From contig NZ_LMDG01000001.1 in NCBI RefSeq assembly GCF_001426265.1, positions 440,450 through 504,449 on the forward strand: 64,000 nt of DNA. The letters are read 5' to 3'. Origin of the DNA: Rhizobium sp. Root1220 (GTDB taxonomy: Bacteria; Pseudomonadota; Alphaproteobacteria; Rhizobiales; Rhizobiaceae). The notes beneath the pieces are model-generated. The model was not told the origin of the DNA, made no database searches, and saw nothing but the letters and a program-made list of their open reading frames with translations. Of this stretch, positions 16,750 to 27,123 are shown in pieces. The position numbers were made by a program, and so were the translations under genes. Position 1 is the first letter of the stretch; each line of letters opens with the position of its first letter.

Positions 16750-18165
16750 ATGGAAGTTGGAAATGGTTTTCTTCATCCGGACCGGCTCTTTCCCGCCGAT
16801 CCGGCCACGCGCAGCATCGCGCGGGACCTTTACGAGACTGTGCGCAGCCTGCCGATCGTAAGCCCGCACGGGCACACGGAACCCGCCTGGTTTGCCGACG
16901 ACAAGCCATTCGAGGATGCGTCCTCGCTCCTCGTCATCCCCGACCACTATCTTTTCCGCATGCTGCACAGCGTAGGCGTCGCCCTCGACGATCTGGGCGT
17001 GCCGCGGCTCGATGGAAACACCGTTGCCTCAGGCCGCGCGATCTGGCGTACCTTCGCGGCCCACTACCACCTCTTCCGCGGCACACCGTCCAGCCTTTGG
17101 GTGGACCACGCCATGTCTGCCGTGCTCGGATGCACCGAGCCGCTGACGCCTGAAAATGCCGATGCGCTCTACGATCACATCAATGCGCAACTGGCGTTGC
17201 CCGAGTTCAGCCCGCGTGCCCTGCACAAGCGTTTCGGTATAGAAACGATCGCCACGACAGAAGGCGCGCTCGATCCGCTGCTGCATCACCAGAAGATGGC
17301 GAAGGACGGTTGGATCGGCCGTGTGCGCACGACCTATCGCCCTGATGGGGTTACCGATCCGCATGCCGTTGGCTTCCGCGAGAATCTTGTTCGCCTGGGT
17401 GAGCTCGCGAATTCCGATGTGACGACCTGGGATGGCCTGATCGACGCCCATCGCAAGCGTCGCGCCTACTTCCGTCAATACGGCGCGACGGCCACCGACC
17501 ACGGTGTGCCGACCGCTTTCACCGCGGACTTGCCACGTGGCGACAGGCAGCGTCTGCTCGACAAGGCACACCAAGGTACGATGAGCGACGCAGAAGCAGA
17601 ACTTTTCCGCGGCCAGATGCTGACGGAAATGGCCGGCTTGTCTGCCGAGGATGGCATGGTAATGCAGATCCATGCCGGCTCGCGCCGCAACACCGACCGT
17701 GACCTGTTCCGGACCCGCGGTCCTAACATGGGTGCCGATATCCCGACTCCGACCGACTGGGTCGGCGGCCTCGGCGCACTGCTCTCGAAATATGGTCACG
17801 CCGCCGGTCTTCGCGTGCTGCTCTTCACGCTCGACGAAACCACATACGCACGCGAGCTGGCACCGATGGCTGGCCATTGGCCCTGCCTGATGATCGGCCC
17901 GCCATGGTGGTTCCACGACAGCCCTGCGGGCATCCGGCGCTACCTTGACGAGGTGGTTGAAACGGCAGGCTTTGCCAACATGGCGGGTTTCAACGACGAC
18001 ACGCGTGCATTGCTGTCGATTCCCGCTCGCCACGATGTCTGGCGACGAGAGGTGTGCGGGTTCCTCGCCAAACTCGCCGCTGAACACCGCATCTCCCGCA
18101 AGGACGCGGAGATCGTCGCCGGTGAGCTCTCTTATGGCAACGCGAAGAAGGCCTACAACCTGTGA
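16750..18165 (+). CDS. uxaC: glucuronate isomerase (uronate isomerase)
   Basis: Interconverts D-glucuronate and D-fructuronate (and D-galacturonate and tagaturonate), the first step of hexuronate breakdown in the cytoplasm. 471 residues, the usual family length, of amidohydrolase-like fold. The N-terminal LPIVSPHGHTEPAWFADD motif near 36-53 holds the metal-binding His pair, and further conserved parts are QIHAGSRRNTD near 306-316 and the C-terminal LSIPARHDVWRR. The ATG at 16750 follows AGGGAGGAATT. The stop overlaps the next gene as GTGA. The next enzyme, mannonate dehydratase (uxuA), is not in the window. Confidence 0.95.
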   Translation: MEVGNGFLHPDRLFPADPATRSIARDLYETVRSLPIVSPHGHTEPAWFADDKPFEDASSLLVIPDHYLFRMLHSVGVALDDLGVPRLDGNTVASGRAIWRTFAAHYHLFRGTPSSLWVDHAMSAVLGCTEPLTPENADALYDHINAQLALPEFSPRALHKRFGIETIATTEGALDPLLHHQKMAKDGWIGRVRTTYRPDGVTDPHAVGFRENLVRLGELANSDVTTWDGLIDAHRKRRAYFRQYGATATDHGVPTAFTADLPRGDRQRLLDKAHQGTMSDAEAELFRGQMLTEMAGLSAEDGMVMQIHAGSRRNTDRDLFRTRGPNMGADIPTPTDWVGGLGALLSKYGHAAGLRVLLFTLDETTYARELAPMAGHWPCLMIGPPWWFHDSPAGIRRYLDEVVETAGFANMAGFNDDTRALLSIPARHDVWRREVCGFLAKLAAEHRISRKDAEIVAGELSYGNAKKAYNL

Positions 18166-19616
18166 CCGAACGACTGAAAACCCTGACCGGCCTCGCCTCG
18201 ACCGCCAAGCTTCCCGCCTACGACCGCGATGCACTGAAGGCAGGCATCCTGCATCTCGGCCCCGGTGCCTTTTTCCGTGCCCATTTCGCTCCGTTCACCG
18301 ATGCCGCGCTGGCCGTTGCGGGCGGCGATTGGGCAATAGAGGTGGCGAGCCTACGGACTGCCGATGTCGCCGACCATTTGAACGAACAAAACGGCCTTTA
18401 TACAATGCTGGTGCGCGATACGTCAGGCACCGAAGCGCAGGTCATCGGTCCGATCCTGCGCGCCCATGTGGCGACCCGCAATCCGGCTGATTTGCTGGAA
18501 CGGCTGGAAGATCCGGCAATCCGCATCGTCAGCCTGACAGTGACGGAAAAGGCCTACGGTTTCGATGCTGCCACCGGCGGGCTCGATCTCAAGCACGCCG
18601 ACGTTGCCGCCGACCTTGCCGACCCGCAAGCACCGCGCGGTGTCATCGGCTATCTCGTCGAGGGCCTGTCCCGCCGCCGCGCCAAGGGCATTGCGCCGTT
18701 CACGCCGCTGAGCTGCGACAACCTCCCAAGCAACGGCGCCGTCCTGAAGCGTCTGGTGCTCGATTTCACCGAACGCGTCGATCCCGCGCTTCGTTCGTGG
18801 ATCGAACAGAACGTCCCGTTTCCATCGACGATGGTCGATCGCATCACGCCGGCCAGTACCGACGCGACCTATCGGGATGCGGAAGCGCTCACCGGGAGGG
18901 TGGACCTAGCCGCAATCGAGACGGAGCCCTTCACGCAATGGGTGATCGAGGACCATTTCGCCGATGGCCACCCGCAATGGGAAAAGGCCGGCGCCTTGAT
19001 GGTCGGCGATGTCTCCGCTTACGAGAAGATGAAGCTGCGCATGCTGAACGGTGCGCACTCCTTGCTTGCCTATCTTGGATACATAGGCGGCTATGAATTT
19101 ATACGCGATGCGATGGACGATGCCGGCCTGGCAGCCCTCGCACGGCGCCACATGAATGCAGCCGCCGCTACGCTCGACCCCTTACCTGGCATAAATCTTG
19201 ACGCCTATGCCGATGAGTTGATAGCACGCTTTGCAAACAAGGCGATCGCTCACCGCACCTATCAGATTGCTATGGATGGCACGCAGAAACTGCCGCAGCG
19301 CCTGCTCGAGCCCGCAACCGAAGCGATCGCCGGCGGCGGTAAAGCGGAAACCTACGCAATCGCTGTCGCTGCCTGGATGAGATATGCGCTCGGCGTCGAT
19401 CGCAACGGCAGGCGCTACGAACTCCGCGATCCCCGCGCCGCTGAAATTGCTGCACTGCTGGCAGATGTTCCACGCAGCGGCGGTTCTGTTTCGACCGCCC
19501 TGTTCGCGCTGCCGGGGCTCTTTCCTGCAGCGCTTGCCCGCAACCCGTCGTGGACAGATGATGTGGCGAACAAGCTCGAGATCCTCATCCAGGACAGCAA
19601 GCTGCCGTTGTTTTGA
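18162..19616 (+). CDS. uxuB: D-fructuronate reductase (mannitol dehydrogenase family)
   Basis: Reduces D-fructuronate to D-mannonate with NADH, directly following UxaC. 484 residues of the long-chain mannitol dehydrogenase family. The N-terminal Rossmann region has HLGPGAFFRAHFAPF near 27-41, and the signature MVDRITPASTD is near 223-233. The catalytic-lysine segment SAYEKMKLRMLNGAHSLLAYLG is near 285-306. Start is GTG overlapping the uxaC stop by four bases. Mannitol or tagaturonate specificity cannot be excluded by sequence, but the coupling with uxaC favours the uronate role. Confidence 0.88.
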   Translation: MTERLKTLTGLASTAKLPAYDRDALKAGILHLGPGAFFRAHFAPFTDAALAVAGGDWAIEVASLRTADVADHLNEQNGLYTMLVRDTSGTEAQVIGPILRAHVATRNPADLLERLEDPAIRIVSLTVTEKAYGFDAATGGLDLKHADVAADLADPQAPRGVIGYLVEGLSRRRAKGIAPFTPLSCDNLPSNGAVLKRLVLDFTERVDPALRSWIEQNVPFPSTMVDRITPASTDATYRDAEALTGRVDLAAIETEPFTQWVIEDHFADGHPQWEKAGALMVGDVSAYEKMKLRMLNGAHSLLAYLGYIGGYEFIRDAMDDAGLAALARRHMNAAAATLDPLPGINLDAYADELIARFANKAIAHRTYQIAMDGTQKLPQRLLEPATEAIAGGGKAETYAIAVAAWMRYALGVDRNGRRYELRDPRAAEIAALLADVPRSGGSVSTALFALPGLFPAALARNPSWTDDVANKLEILIQDSKLPLF

Positions 19617-19691
19617 ACCTCGGCCGGGTCCACGCGCCTTGGGACCGCGATGAGCGGAGCTTGAGGCGTGCACGCACTGATCCGATGCGCG

Positions 19692-22142
19692 CTACGCCGT
19701 GATCCGCCTCATCTCAGGATCATACAGTGGCTTCAGGGAGACCCGGCAAGGAACACGCTGCCGGGCAACATCAAGTTCATACTCGCCCGAAAGCACGAGA
19801 TCCTTCGTCACGCCGTCCGCGTCGCGCACATAACCGTAGCCGATGGACTTGCCGATGGTGTAGCCGAAGCCGCCACTGGATAGCCAGCCGACACGCTTGC
19901 CATCGCGATAGATCGTTTCGCGGCCAAGCAGCACGACCTCGGGATCATCAGGAACGAAACAGGCGAGCATCTTCTTGACGCCTGACGCCAACTGGCGCTC
20001 GATTGCCTCGCGACCGCGGAAGGGCGTGGCCTTCTTCGTTTTCACAGCCCAGCCGAGCCCCGCCTCGATGGGCGTATGATCGGGACCGATATCCGAGCCC
20101 CAGGCGCGGTAGCCCTTCTCCAGGCGGCAGCTTTCGATCGCGCGATAGCCGGCATTGATGACTTGGAACGCACCACCCGCCGCCATCAATGCGTCGTAGA
20201 CGGTCGTCGCATATTCGACCGGCACATGAAGCTCGTAGCCGAGTTCTCCGACGTAGGTTATCCGCAGGGCCCGAACCGGGCAGCCTGAAATGCCGATCGT
20301 CCTGACGCTGCCAAACGGGAAGGCAGCGTTGGAGACGTCGCTGCCCGTCACCGTCTCCAGCACGGCACGGGCGTGTGGACCCATCAGGGAAAGGACCGAG
20401 TGGGCCGAGGTCACGTCGATCAGTTCAGCGTGCAAGTCGACCGGGATGTTGCGTGCTATCCAGTCGAAGTCATGCGTGGCAAAGCCAGTACCTGTGACGA
20501 TGTAGTATTCATCCTCGGCAATCCGCGCACAGGTGACGTCGCATTCAATGCCACCCTTGTCGTTGAGCATTTGCGTGTAGATCAGCGAGCCGGCAGGCTT
20601 GGCCACATCGTTGGAAGCGATCCACGACAACGCCGCTTCCGCGTCGCGTCCTTTCAAGGTGAATTTGGCAAAGGAGGTCTGGTCGAAGACGACAGCCGCC
20701 TCGCGCACCGCCTTGTGCTCGCGACCGACGGCATTGAACCAATTCTGCCGGCCATAGGTATAGATGTCCTTCGGCTCCTCATTCGCGAAGAGGTCGGCAA
20801 ACCAGTTCGGCCGCTCCCAGCCGAGCTTTTCACCGAAACACGCCCCCTGTGCCTTCAGCCGATCGTAAAGCGGCGACTTGCGGCACGGCCGGCCGCTCGC
20901 ATATTCCTCGAAGGGGAACGCCAAGGTGTAGTGCTTGCCATAGGCCTCCAACGTGCGCGTGCGCACCCAGTCGGTGTCGAAATGCGGGCGGCCGAAACGG
21001 CGGATATCGACCGGCCACAGATCGTAGGGCGGCTCGCCCTTGGAGACCCATTCCGCCAGCGCCATGCCGGCACCGCCGCCTGACGCGATGCCGAAGGCGT
21101 TGAAGCCGGCGCCGACGAAGAAATTCTTCAGCTCCGCCGCTTCGCCGAGGATGAAGTTGCCGTCGGGCGTAAAACTCTCCGGACCGTTCAGCAGTTGCTT
21201 GACGCCGACATTTTCCAGCGCCGGAACGCGGCCGAGCGCCTGTTCCATGATCTGTTCGAAATGATCGAAATCGCTGTCCAGCAGACTGTAGTGAAAGCCT
21301 TCCGGGATGCCATCCTTCGCCCAAGGGATAGGGTTCGGCTCATAGCCTCCCATGACGATCCCACCCACCTCCTCCTTGTAATATGTGAGGCGATCGGGAT
21401 CGCGCAGTGTCGGAAGGTTCGAGGGCACACCGAAGGACTCGGTGATGATGTACTGGTGTTCGACGGAAACGAGCGGCACGTTGACACCGAAGCGCGCCGC
21501 AAACGCCCGTGTCCACTGTCCGGCACAGACCACGACGCGCTCACATTCGATTCGACCATGCTCGGTAATGACGGCGCGGATTCTGCCGCCGTCGATCTCA
21601 ATATCCATTACCTCAGTGTCCTCGAAGATCGAGACGCCTGACATGCGTGCGCCCCGCGCCAGAGCCTGGGTGATATCGGAGGGGTTGGCCTGGCCGTCGG
21701 TCGGCAGGTACGCGGCGCCGACCAGATCGTCGATTGTCATCAACGGCCAGAGATCGAAGGCTTCCTGCGGTGTCAAAAGCTGCATGTCCAGGCCGAAGGA
21801 CTGCGCCGTCGTCGCCTGTCGCTTCACCTCGGTCCAGCGCTCGTCATTGCAGGCAAGCCGCAACCCGCCGTTCATCTTCCAGCCGGTGCCAAGCCCGGTC
21901 TCGGCTTCCAGCTTCTTGTAGAGATCGACAGAGTAGCCGAGCAGCTGCGTGATGTTGGCGCTGGTACGCAGCTGGCCGACCAGGCCGGCCGCATGAAAGG
22001 TCGTACCCGACGTCAGCTTCTTGCGTTCGAGCAACACCGTATCCGTCCAGCCGAGTTTACCGAGATGGTAGGCGGTCGAGCAGCCGATGATACCGCCGCC
22101 GATAACAACAGCCTTGGCGGTCCTGGGCAATTCCTTGGTCAT
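19692..22142 (-). CDS. FAD-dependent oxidoreductase with C-terminal GcvT domain (dimethylglycine/sarcosine dehydrogenase-like)
   Basis: An 816-residue two-part enzyme. The N-terminal half is a DAO-type amine oxidase/dehydrogenase with FAD motif VVIGGGIIGCSTAYHLGKLG near 12-31 and the flavinylation-region segment LTSGTTFHAAGLVG. The C-terminal half from about 430 is an aminomethyltransferase (GcvT) fold with SLMGPHARAVLETVTG, a YVGELGYELHVP motif and the RLEKGYRAWGSDIGPDHTP segment. Such enzymes demethylate N-methylated glycines and pass the one-carbon unit to tetrahydrofolate. The start at 22142 is one base beyond the stop of the upstream kinase-like gene. The exact substrate is unknown. Confidence 0.87.
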   Translation of the reverse strand: MTKELPRTAKAVVIGGGIIGCSTAYHLGKLGWTDTVLLERKKLTSGTTFHAAGLVGQLRTSANITQLLGYSVDLYKKLEAETGLGTGWKMNGGLRLACNDERWTEVKRQATTAQSFGLDMQLLTPQEAFDLWPLMTIDDLVGAAYLPTDGQANPSDITQALARGARMSGVSIFEDTEVMDIEIDGGRIRAVITEHGRIECERVVVCAGQWTRAFAARFGVNVPLVSVEHQYIITESFGVPSNLPTLRDPDRLTYYKEEVGGIVMGGYEPNPIPWAKDGIPEGFHYSLLDSDFDHFEQIMEQALGRVPALENVGVKQLLNGPESFTPDGNFILGEAAELKNFFVGAGFNAFGIASGGGAGMALAEWVSKGEPPYDLWPVDIRRFGRPHFDTDWVRTRTLEAYGKHYTLAFPFEEYASGRPCRKSPLYDRLKAQGACFGEKLGWERPNWFADLFANEEPKDIYTYGRQNWFNAVGREHKAVREAAVVFDQTSFAKFTLKGRDAEAALSWIASNDVAKPAGSLIYTQMLNDKGGIECDVTCARIAEDEYYIVTGTGFATHDFDWIARNIPVDLHAELIDVTSAHSVLSLMGPHARAVLETVTGSDVSNAAFPFGSVRTIGISGCPVRALRITYVGELGYELHVPVEYATTVYDALMAAGGAFQVINAGYRAIESCRLEKGYRAWGSDIGPDHTPIEAGLGWAVKTKKATPFRGREAIERQLASGVKKMLACFVPDDPEVVLLGRETIYRDGKRVGWLSSGGFGYTIGKSIGYGYVRDADGVTKDLVLSGEYELDVARQRVPCRVSLKPLYDPEMRRITA

Positions 22143-22143
22143 G

Positions 22144-23019
22144 CTATGTGTCCTGTTCAAAGGCTTCGAATGCACGCTCGAAACGCGCGCGGTTCTCGGC
22201 GGTATAGCCGGCATAGTCGAAATCGATGGTGGAGTGAATTTCGGACACCATGCTCCAGAGCGTTTCACGGAGCAACGACGCGCACTTCATCGCGGAATAC
22301 CGCCGCCAGAGATCCGGCGTCAGCGACGTCTGATAGTAGGCTTCGAGCATCTGGCGTTCGGCGCTCTCGGAAAACTCATTGTTGGAGGCGAGACCGCCCA
22401 GATCGAAGAGTGGGGTGTTAAACCCGGCATAGTCCCAATCGATCAACCAGAGGCGCTTGCCGTCGTCGAGGAAGTTGGCGGCCAGCATGTCGTTGTGGCC
22501 GAAGGCGATTTCGAAGGGACCCGCGGCAATTTCCAGCAGTGCGGCCCTCGCCTGCATATCGGCAAAAAGGGGTTGGTAGGAGCTGCCAGCTGCTTCCAAA
22601 TGCGCGATGTAATCGCGAATGACATGAAACACCCAGAAGATCGCCGCGGCTCCGCGAAACTCGCGGGCGATGTCGTGGTGGCAGGCGCGGACCAGCGGAA
22701 TGACGCGCGACAGCGTTCCGGCATCCCGCAGATCCTCCGGCGAAAGTGCCCTTGCCTCGATATAGTCGAGAACCAGCACACCCGGCGCATGGTGGATGAC
22801 GGCGGGCGACAGTCCGGCTGCGTGCGCGGCCCGGCTCGCAGCAAGCTCGTTCTGCCGGATGATGTGATGGACCGAGATGTCTTCGCCCAGCCGCACCACC
22901 CGCCGGACGCTGCCGTCGCGCACCAGGTAGTTCCGGTTGGTGATGCCGCCGGTGATCGGTGTGATGTCGATCGGACCCTGCCATATGCCAAGCGAATGAA
23001 TCCGATCTTCAGGCGTCAC
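22144..23019 (-). CDS. choline/ethanolamine kinase-like phosphotransferase (APH fold)
   Basis: A 291-residue small-molecule kinase of the aminoglycoside phosphotransferase/choline kinase superfamily. ITGGITNRNYLVRDG near 22-36 is the nucleotide loop, FGHNDMLAANFLDDG near 174-188 is the catalytic Brenner-type motif (HNDxxxxN), and LWLIDWDYAGFNTPLFDLG near 192-210 holds the metal-binding Asp. It is followed closely by the FAD/GcvT gene, so the two are likely one operon for a choline- or betaine-related compound. This is inferred from the pairing; the substrate could differ. Confidence 0.82.
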   Translation of the reverse strand: MTPEDRIHSLGIWQGPIDITPITGGITNRNYLVRDGSVRRVVRLGEDISVHHIIRQNELAASRAAHAAGLSPAVIHHAPGVLVLDYIEARALSPEDLRDAGTLSRVIPLVRACHHDIAREFRGAAAIFWVFHVIRDYIAHLEAAGSSYQPLFADMQARAALLEIAAGPFEIAFGHNDMLAANFLDDGKRLWLIDWDYAGFNTPLFDLGGLASNNEFSESAERQMLEAYYQTSLTPDLWRRYSAMKCASLLRETLWSMVSEIHSTIDFDYAGYTAENRARFERAFEAFEQDT

Positions 23020-23083
23020 GCTTTTCCCCTCGCGGCCTATCCTATTGAAATCATGGCCAGAGGAGGATCGGCTGTCAAGCGCG

Positions 23084-24163
<1,080 letters not shown>

Positions 24164-24186
24164 CTTCTCAATTCCTCTCTGGTCCG

Positions 24187-25260
24187 TTATTTCGTTCTGG
24201 CGCGCCAATCGGCGTATTTGGGGCTGTCCGGTCCGACTGGCAGCACCACTTCGCTGCCGCTGTCGGACGACTGGTAGATGGCCGTGACGAGTTCGAGCGC
24301 GCGCCGGGCATCCCGCGTCGTCACCGGCAGCGGCCCCTTTCCGCTGAGATAGGCGTGGAAATGCTCCATCTGGGTGGTGAAGCGCGGCGCGACCGGCTGC
24401 CAATCTCCGATGACGGCGTCGATCTTCGCCTGCACGTCGTCATTCGCGGCAATGATCTTCCACGGATCCTTGCCCGGCGAATAAGGCTCGTGGTTGCTTT
24501 CGAAGGTAACATTTTCGAAGTGCAGCCGCAGGCGGCTGATCTGCTCCTGTGAGCCGAGCGTGCAGGACAGCGAGGCGAACGCTCCGCTTTCCATCAGCAG
24601 GCTTGCCGATGCACAATCTTCGACCTCGATATCGTTGACTCGAGTGGCGACGCGTCCAAACACTCTGGAGGCGGGTCCCATCAGATGCAGCAGCATGTCG
24701 TGCAGATGGAGCGCATGGGTCACAAGCACGCCGCCAAGCTCGGTCGCCCACTTGCCCCGCCACGGAACCGAATAGTACTCGGAGGTCCGCAGCCAGAACG
24801 TTTCAACCGAGCCCATGTAGGCCTTGCCGGCGATACCAGCCTCGATGATCCGCTTTGCCTTTTCGACGCCGTCGCCGTAGCGATACTGGAAGATCGGCAT
24901 CAGCACGCCCTTGGCCGCTTTTTCGGCTTCCATGATCTGGTCTACGCCGGCGAGCGAACCGGTCAGCGGTTTCTCGCAGATCACATGCTTGCCGGACGCA
25001 AGTGCCGCGAGGACCTGTTCCAGGTGGATGCCCGGTGGTGTGCAGATATCGACGATATCGATACTCTCATCCGCAAGCACGTCCGCAAATGATGTCGTGC
25101 GCTTTTCGATCCCGAACTCGTCACCGACTTCCTTCAGGCGTTCTTCATTGAGGTCGCAGAGTGCGACGACGTTGAACTTTTCGGGATGCGGCAGATAGCC
25201 CTCGACGATATGGGAGCGGCCGATGCCACAGCCGATGATCGCCACAGTCTTGATACTCAT
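24187..25260 (-). CDS. Gfo/Idh/MocA family oxidoreductase
   Basis: A 357-residue NAD(P)-dependent sugar or polyol dehydrogenase-type protein. Rossmann motif [16 protein letters not shown] is near 7-22, and the conserved [15 protein letters not shown] catalytic-lysine loop near 97-111. The C-terminal alpha/beta domain has a [14 protein letters not shown] segment. It lies inside the ABC importer operon and probably oxidises or epimerises the imported sugar. The start is uncertain: ATG at 25284 overlaps the permease stop as TGATG, and ATGs at 25269 and 25260 follow; 25260 gives the family-like start [12 protein letters not shown]. Confidence 0.87.
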   Translation of the reverse strand: MSIKTVAIIGCGIGRSHIVEGYLPHPEKFNVVALCDLNEERLKEVGDEFGIEKRTTSFADVLADESIDIVDICTPPGIHLEQVLAALASGKHVICEKPLTGSLAGVDQIMEAEKAAKGVLMPIFQYRYGDGVEKAKRIIEAGIAGKAYMGSVETFWLRTSEYYSVPWRGKWATELGGVLVTHALHLHDMLLHLMGPASRVFGRVATRVNDIEVEDCASASLLMESGAFASLSCTLGSQEQISRLRLHFENVTFESNHEPYSPGKDPWKIIAANDDVQAKIDAVIGDWQPVAPRFTTQMEHFHAYLSGKGPLPVTTRDARRALELVTAIYQSSDSGSEVVLPVGPDSPKYADWRARTK

Positions 25261-25283
25261 GTCATTCATCTCGCGAGTTGCCA

Positions 25284-26168
25284 TCAACGCTTCATGCCGG
25301 TCGTGGCAATGCCTTCGATGAGCAGCCGCTGGAAGAACAGGAAGAAAATGAAAACCGGCACCAGCGTCAGCGTCGACATGGCGAACAGCCCCCCCCAGTC
25401 CGAAGCGCTTGTCGAGTCGACGAAGGTGCGCAGCCCGAGCTGGATCGTGTAGGTGTTCATGTCGTTGAGGTAGATGAGCGGTCCGAAAAAGTCGTCCCAG
25501 GTCCAGATGAAGGAAAAGATGGCAGCCGTAGCCAGGACCGGCAACGACAGCGGCAGCATGATCTTCCAATAGATGCGCCAGGCGCTGCAGCCGTCCATCA
25601 TCGCGGCCTCATCGAGTTCACGCGGGATGCCTCGGAAGAACTGCACCATCAGGAAAATGAAGAAGGCATCGCTCGCCAGGAACTTCGGCACCACAAGCGG
25701 CAGGATCGTATTGACCCAGCCGAGGTTGAGAAACAGGACGTATTGCGGGATCAGCGTCACGTGGTACGGGATCATCAGCGTGCCGAGCATGATCGCGAAC
25801 CAGAAGTTCCGCCCGGCAAAGCGCAGGCGGGCAAAGGCGTAGGCGGCCAGCGAACAAGCGACTACGTTGCCAATCACCGTCAGCACCGAGATCACCAGCG
25901 AGTTCCAGAAAAAGCGGCCAAAGGTAATATCGAGGCCCACCCATCCGCGCAGATAGGACGAGAAGTCGATCGACGAGGGGATCAGCGATGTTGACGAGAA
26001 GATCTCGTTCTCCGGCCTGACCGATGCGGACACCATCCACAGCAGCGGATAGAGCATGAGAAGCGAAGCAAGGATCAGCAGCGTGTGAATGATCATCGAC
26101 GCTGGTCGGCTGCGCCTGGTGATATCGGAGGGGGGCGCCGAGACGGCGGTGGTGATTCCGTTAGTCAT
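25284..26168 (-). CDS. sugar ABC transporter permease (MalG type)
   Basis: A 294-residue inner-membrane permease with six predicted helices. The EAA loop is ELDEAAMMDGCSAWRIYWKIMLPLSLPVL near 188-216, where it docks the ATPase. The N-terminal helix (about 25-50) follows a short basic cytoplasmic stretch. It overlaps the end of the MalF-type permease gene by 8 bases. It belongs to the CUT1 carbohydrate uptake family with the neighbouring binding protein and ATPase; the sugar is unknown. Confidence 0.93.
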   Translation of the reverse strand: MTNGITTAVSAPPSDITRRSRPASMIIHTLLILASLLMLYPLLWMVSASVRPENEIFSSTSLIPSSIDFSSYLRGWVGLDITFGRFFWNSLVISVLTVIGNVVACSLAAYAFARLRFAGRNFWFAIMLGTLMIPYHVTLIPQYVLFLNLGWVNTILPLVVPKFLASDAFFIFLMVQFFRGIPRELDEAAMMDGCSAWRIYWKIMLPLSLPVLATAAIFSFIWTWDDFFGPLIYLNDMNTYTIQLGLRTFVDSTSASDWGGLFAMSTLTLVPVFIFFLFFQRLLIEGIATTGMKR

Positions 26169-27123
26169 CGTAGTGCACCCAGTAACGCGAGGTCAGGAAC
26201 GAGAAGGCCGTGAAGACCGCAATGATCAGCACGAGAATCCAGGCGAGCGCCGAGGCGTAGCCCATGCGGAAGTTGCCGAAAGCCTCCTGGTAAAGGTAGA
26301 GCGTATAAAACAGCGTCGAGTTGATCGGGCCGCCGGTTCCACCGGAGATGATGAAGGCCGGCGTGAAGGCCTTGAAGGCGTCGATCGTCTGCACCACCGC
26401 GTTGAAGAAGATGACGGGCGTCAGCAAAGGCAGGGTGATCTTGTAGAACTGCCGGAACTTCGAGGCGCCGTCGAGGCTCGCCGCCTCGTACATGTCTGTC
26501 GGAATCTGGCGCAGCCCGGCGAGGAAGATGATCATCGGCGAGCCGAACTGCCAGACGCTGAGCGCGACAAGCGTATAGATGGAATAGCTCGGATGCGAGA
26601 TCCAGCTCGGTCCCTCTATGCCGAACTGCGCCAGCGCAGCATTAACGAGGCCGTCGCCGGCAAAAAGCTGCCGCCAGAGCACGGCGATCGCCACGCTGCC
26701 GCCAAGCAGGGACGGCAGGTAGAAGATGGCACGATAGACCGGCAGCCCGCGAACACCCTTGTTGAGGGCCATTGCGACGAGCAACGCAAACGTCAACTTG
26801 AAAGGCACCGACAGAGCGACATAGGTGAGTGTCACGGTCATTGCGGCGGCGAACTTGGAGTCGGCGGTCGTGATGCGCACGTAGTTTGCCGCTCCCACCC
26901 ACTCGGCCGACCGGATCATGTCGAAATCCGTGAACGAGAGGTAGAGCGAGATCAGGGCTGGTCCGAGCGTCAGCCCGAAAAAGCCGATGAGCCATGGCAG
27001 AAGAAAGAGGTAGCCGGGGCCGTTGGCGGTCCAGAGGCGTTTCAAACGCCCCTTGGCCGCCACGCTCTGACGACTTTCGACGGCTGTTGCGGCTGTCGTG
27101 CGCATCACATCACTCATCCGCAT
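26161..27123 (-). CDS. sugar ABC transporter permease (MalF type)
   Basis: A 320-residue CUT1 permease with six predicted helices starting near residue 37 (GYLFLLPWLIGFFGLTLGPAL). The EAA loop is DMYEAASLDGASKFRQFYKITLPLL near 208-232. The start MRMSDVMRTT overlaps the binding-protein stop as TGATG. A second ATG two codons later and another at codon 7 are alternatives. It pairs with the downstream MalG-type subunit. Confidence 0.93.
   Translation of the reverse strand: MRMSDVMRTTAATAVESRQSVAAKGRLKRLWTANGPGYLFLLPWLIGFFGLTLGPALISLYLSFTDFDMIRSAEWVGAANYVRITTADSKFAAAMTVTLTYVALSVPFKLTFALLVAMALNKGVRGLPVYRAIFYLPSLLGGSVAIAVLWRQLFAGDGLVNAALAQFGIEGPSWISHPSYSIYTLVALSVWQFGSPMIIFLAGLRQIPTDMYEAASLDGASKFRQFYKITLPLLTPVIFFNAVVQTIDAFKAFTPAFIISGGTGGPINSTLFYTLYLYQEAFGNFRMGYASALAWILVLIIAVFTAFSFLTSRYWVHYDD

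Noticed and set aside
17029..18234. 401-codon open frame antisense to uxaC
   Set aside because: Shadow of uxaC; no motif or ribosome site.
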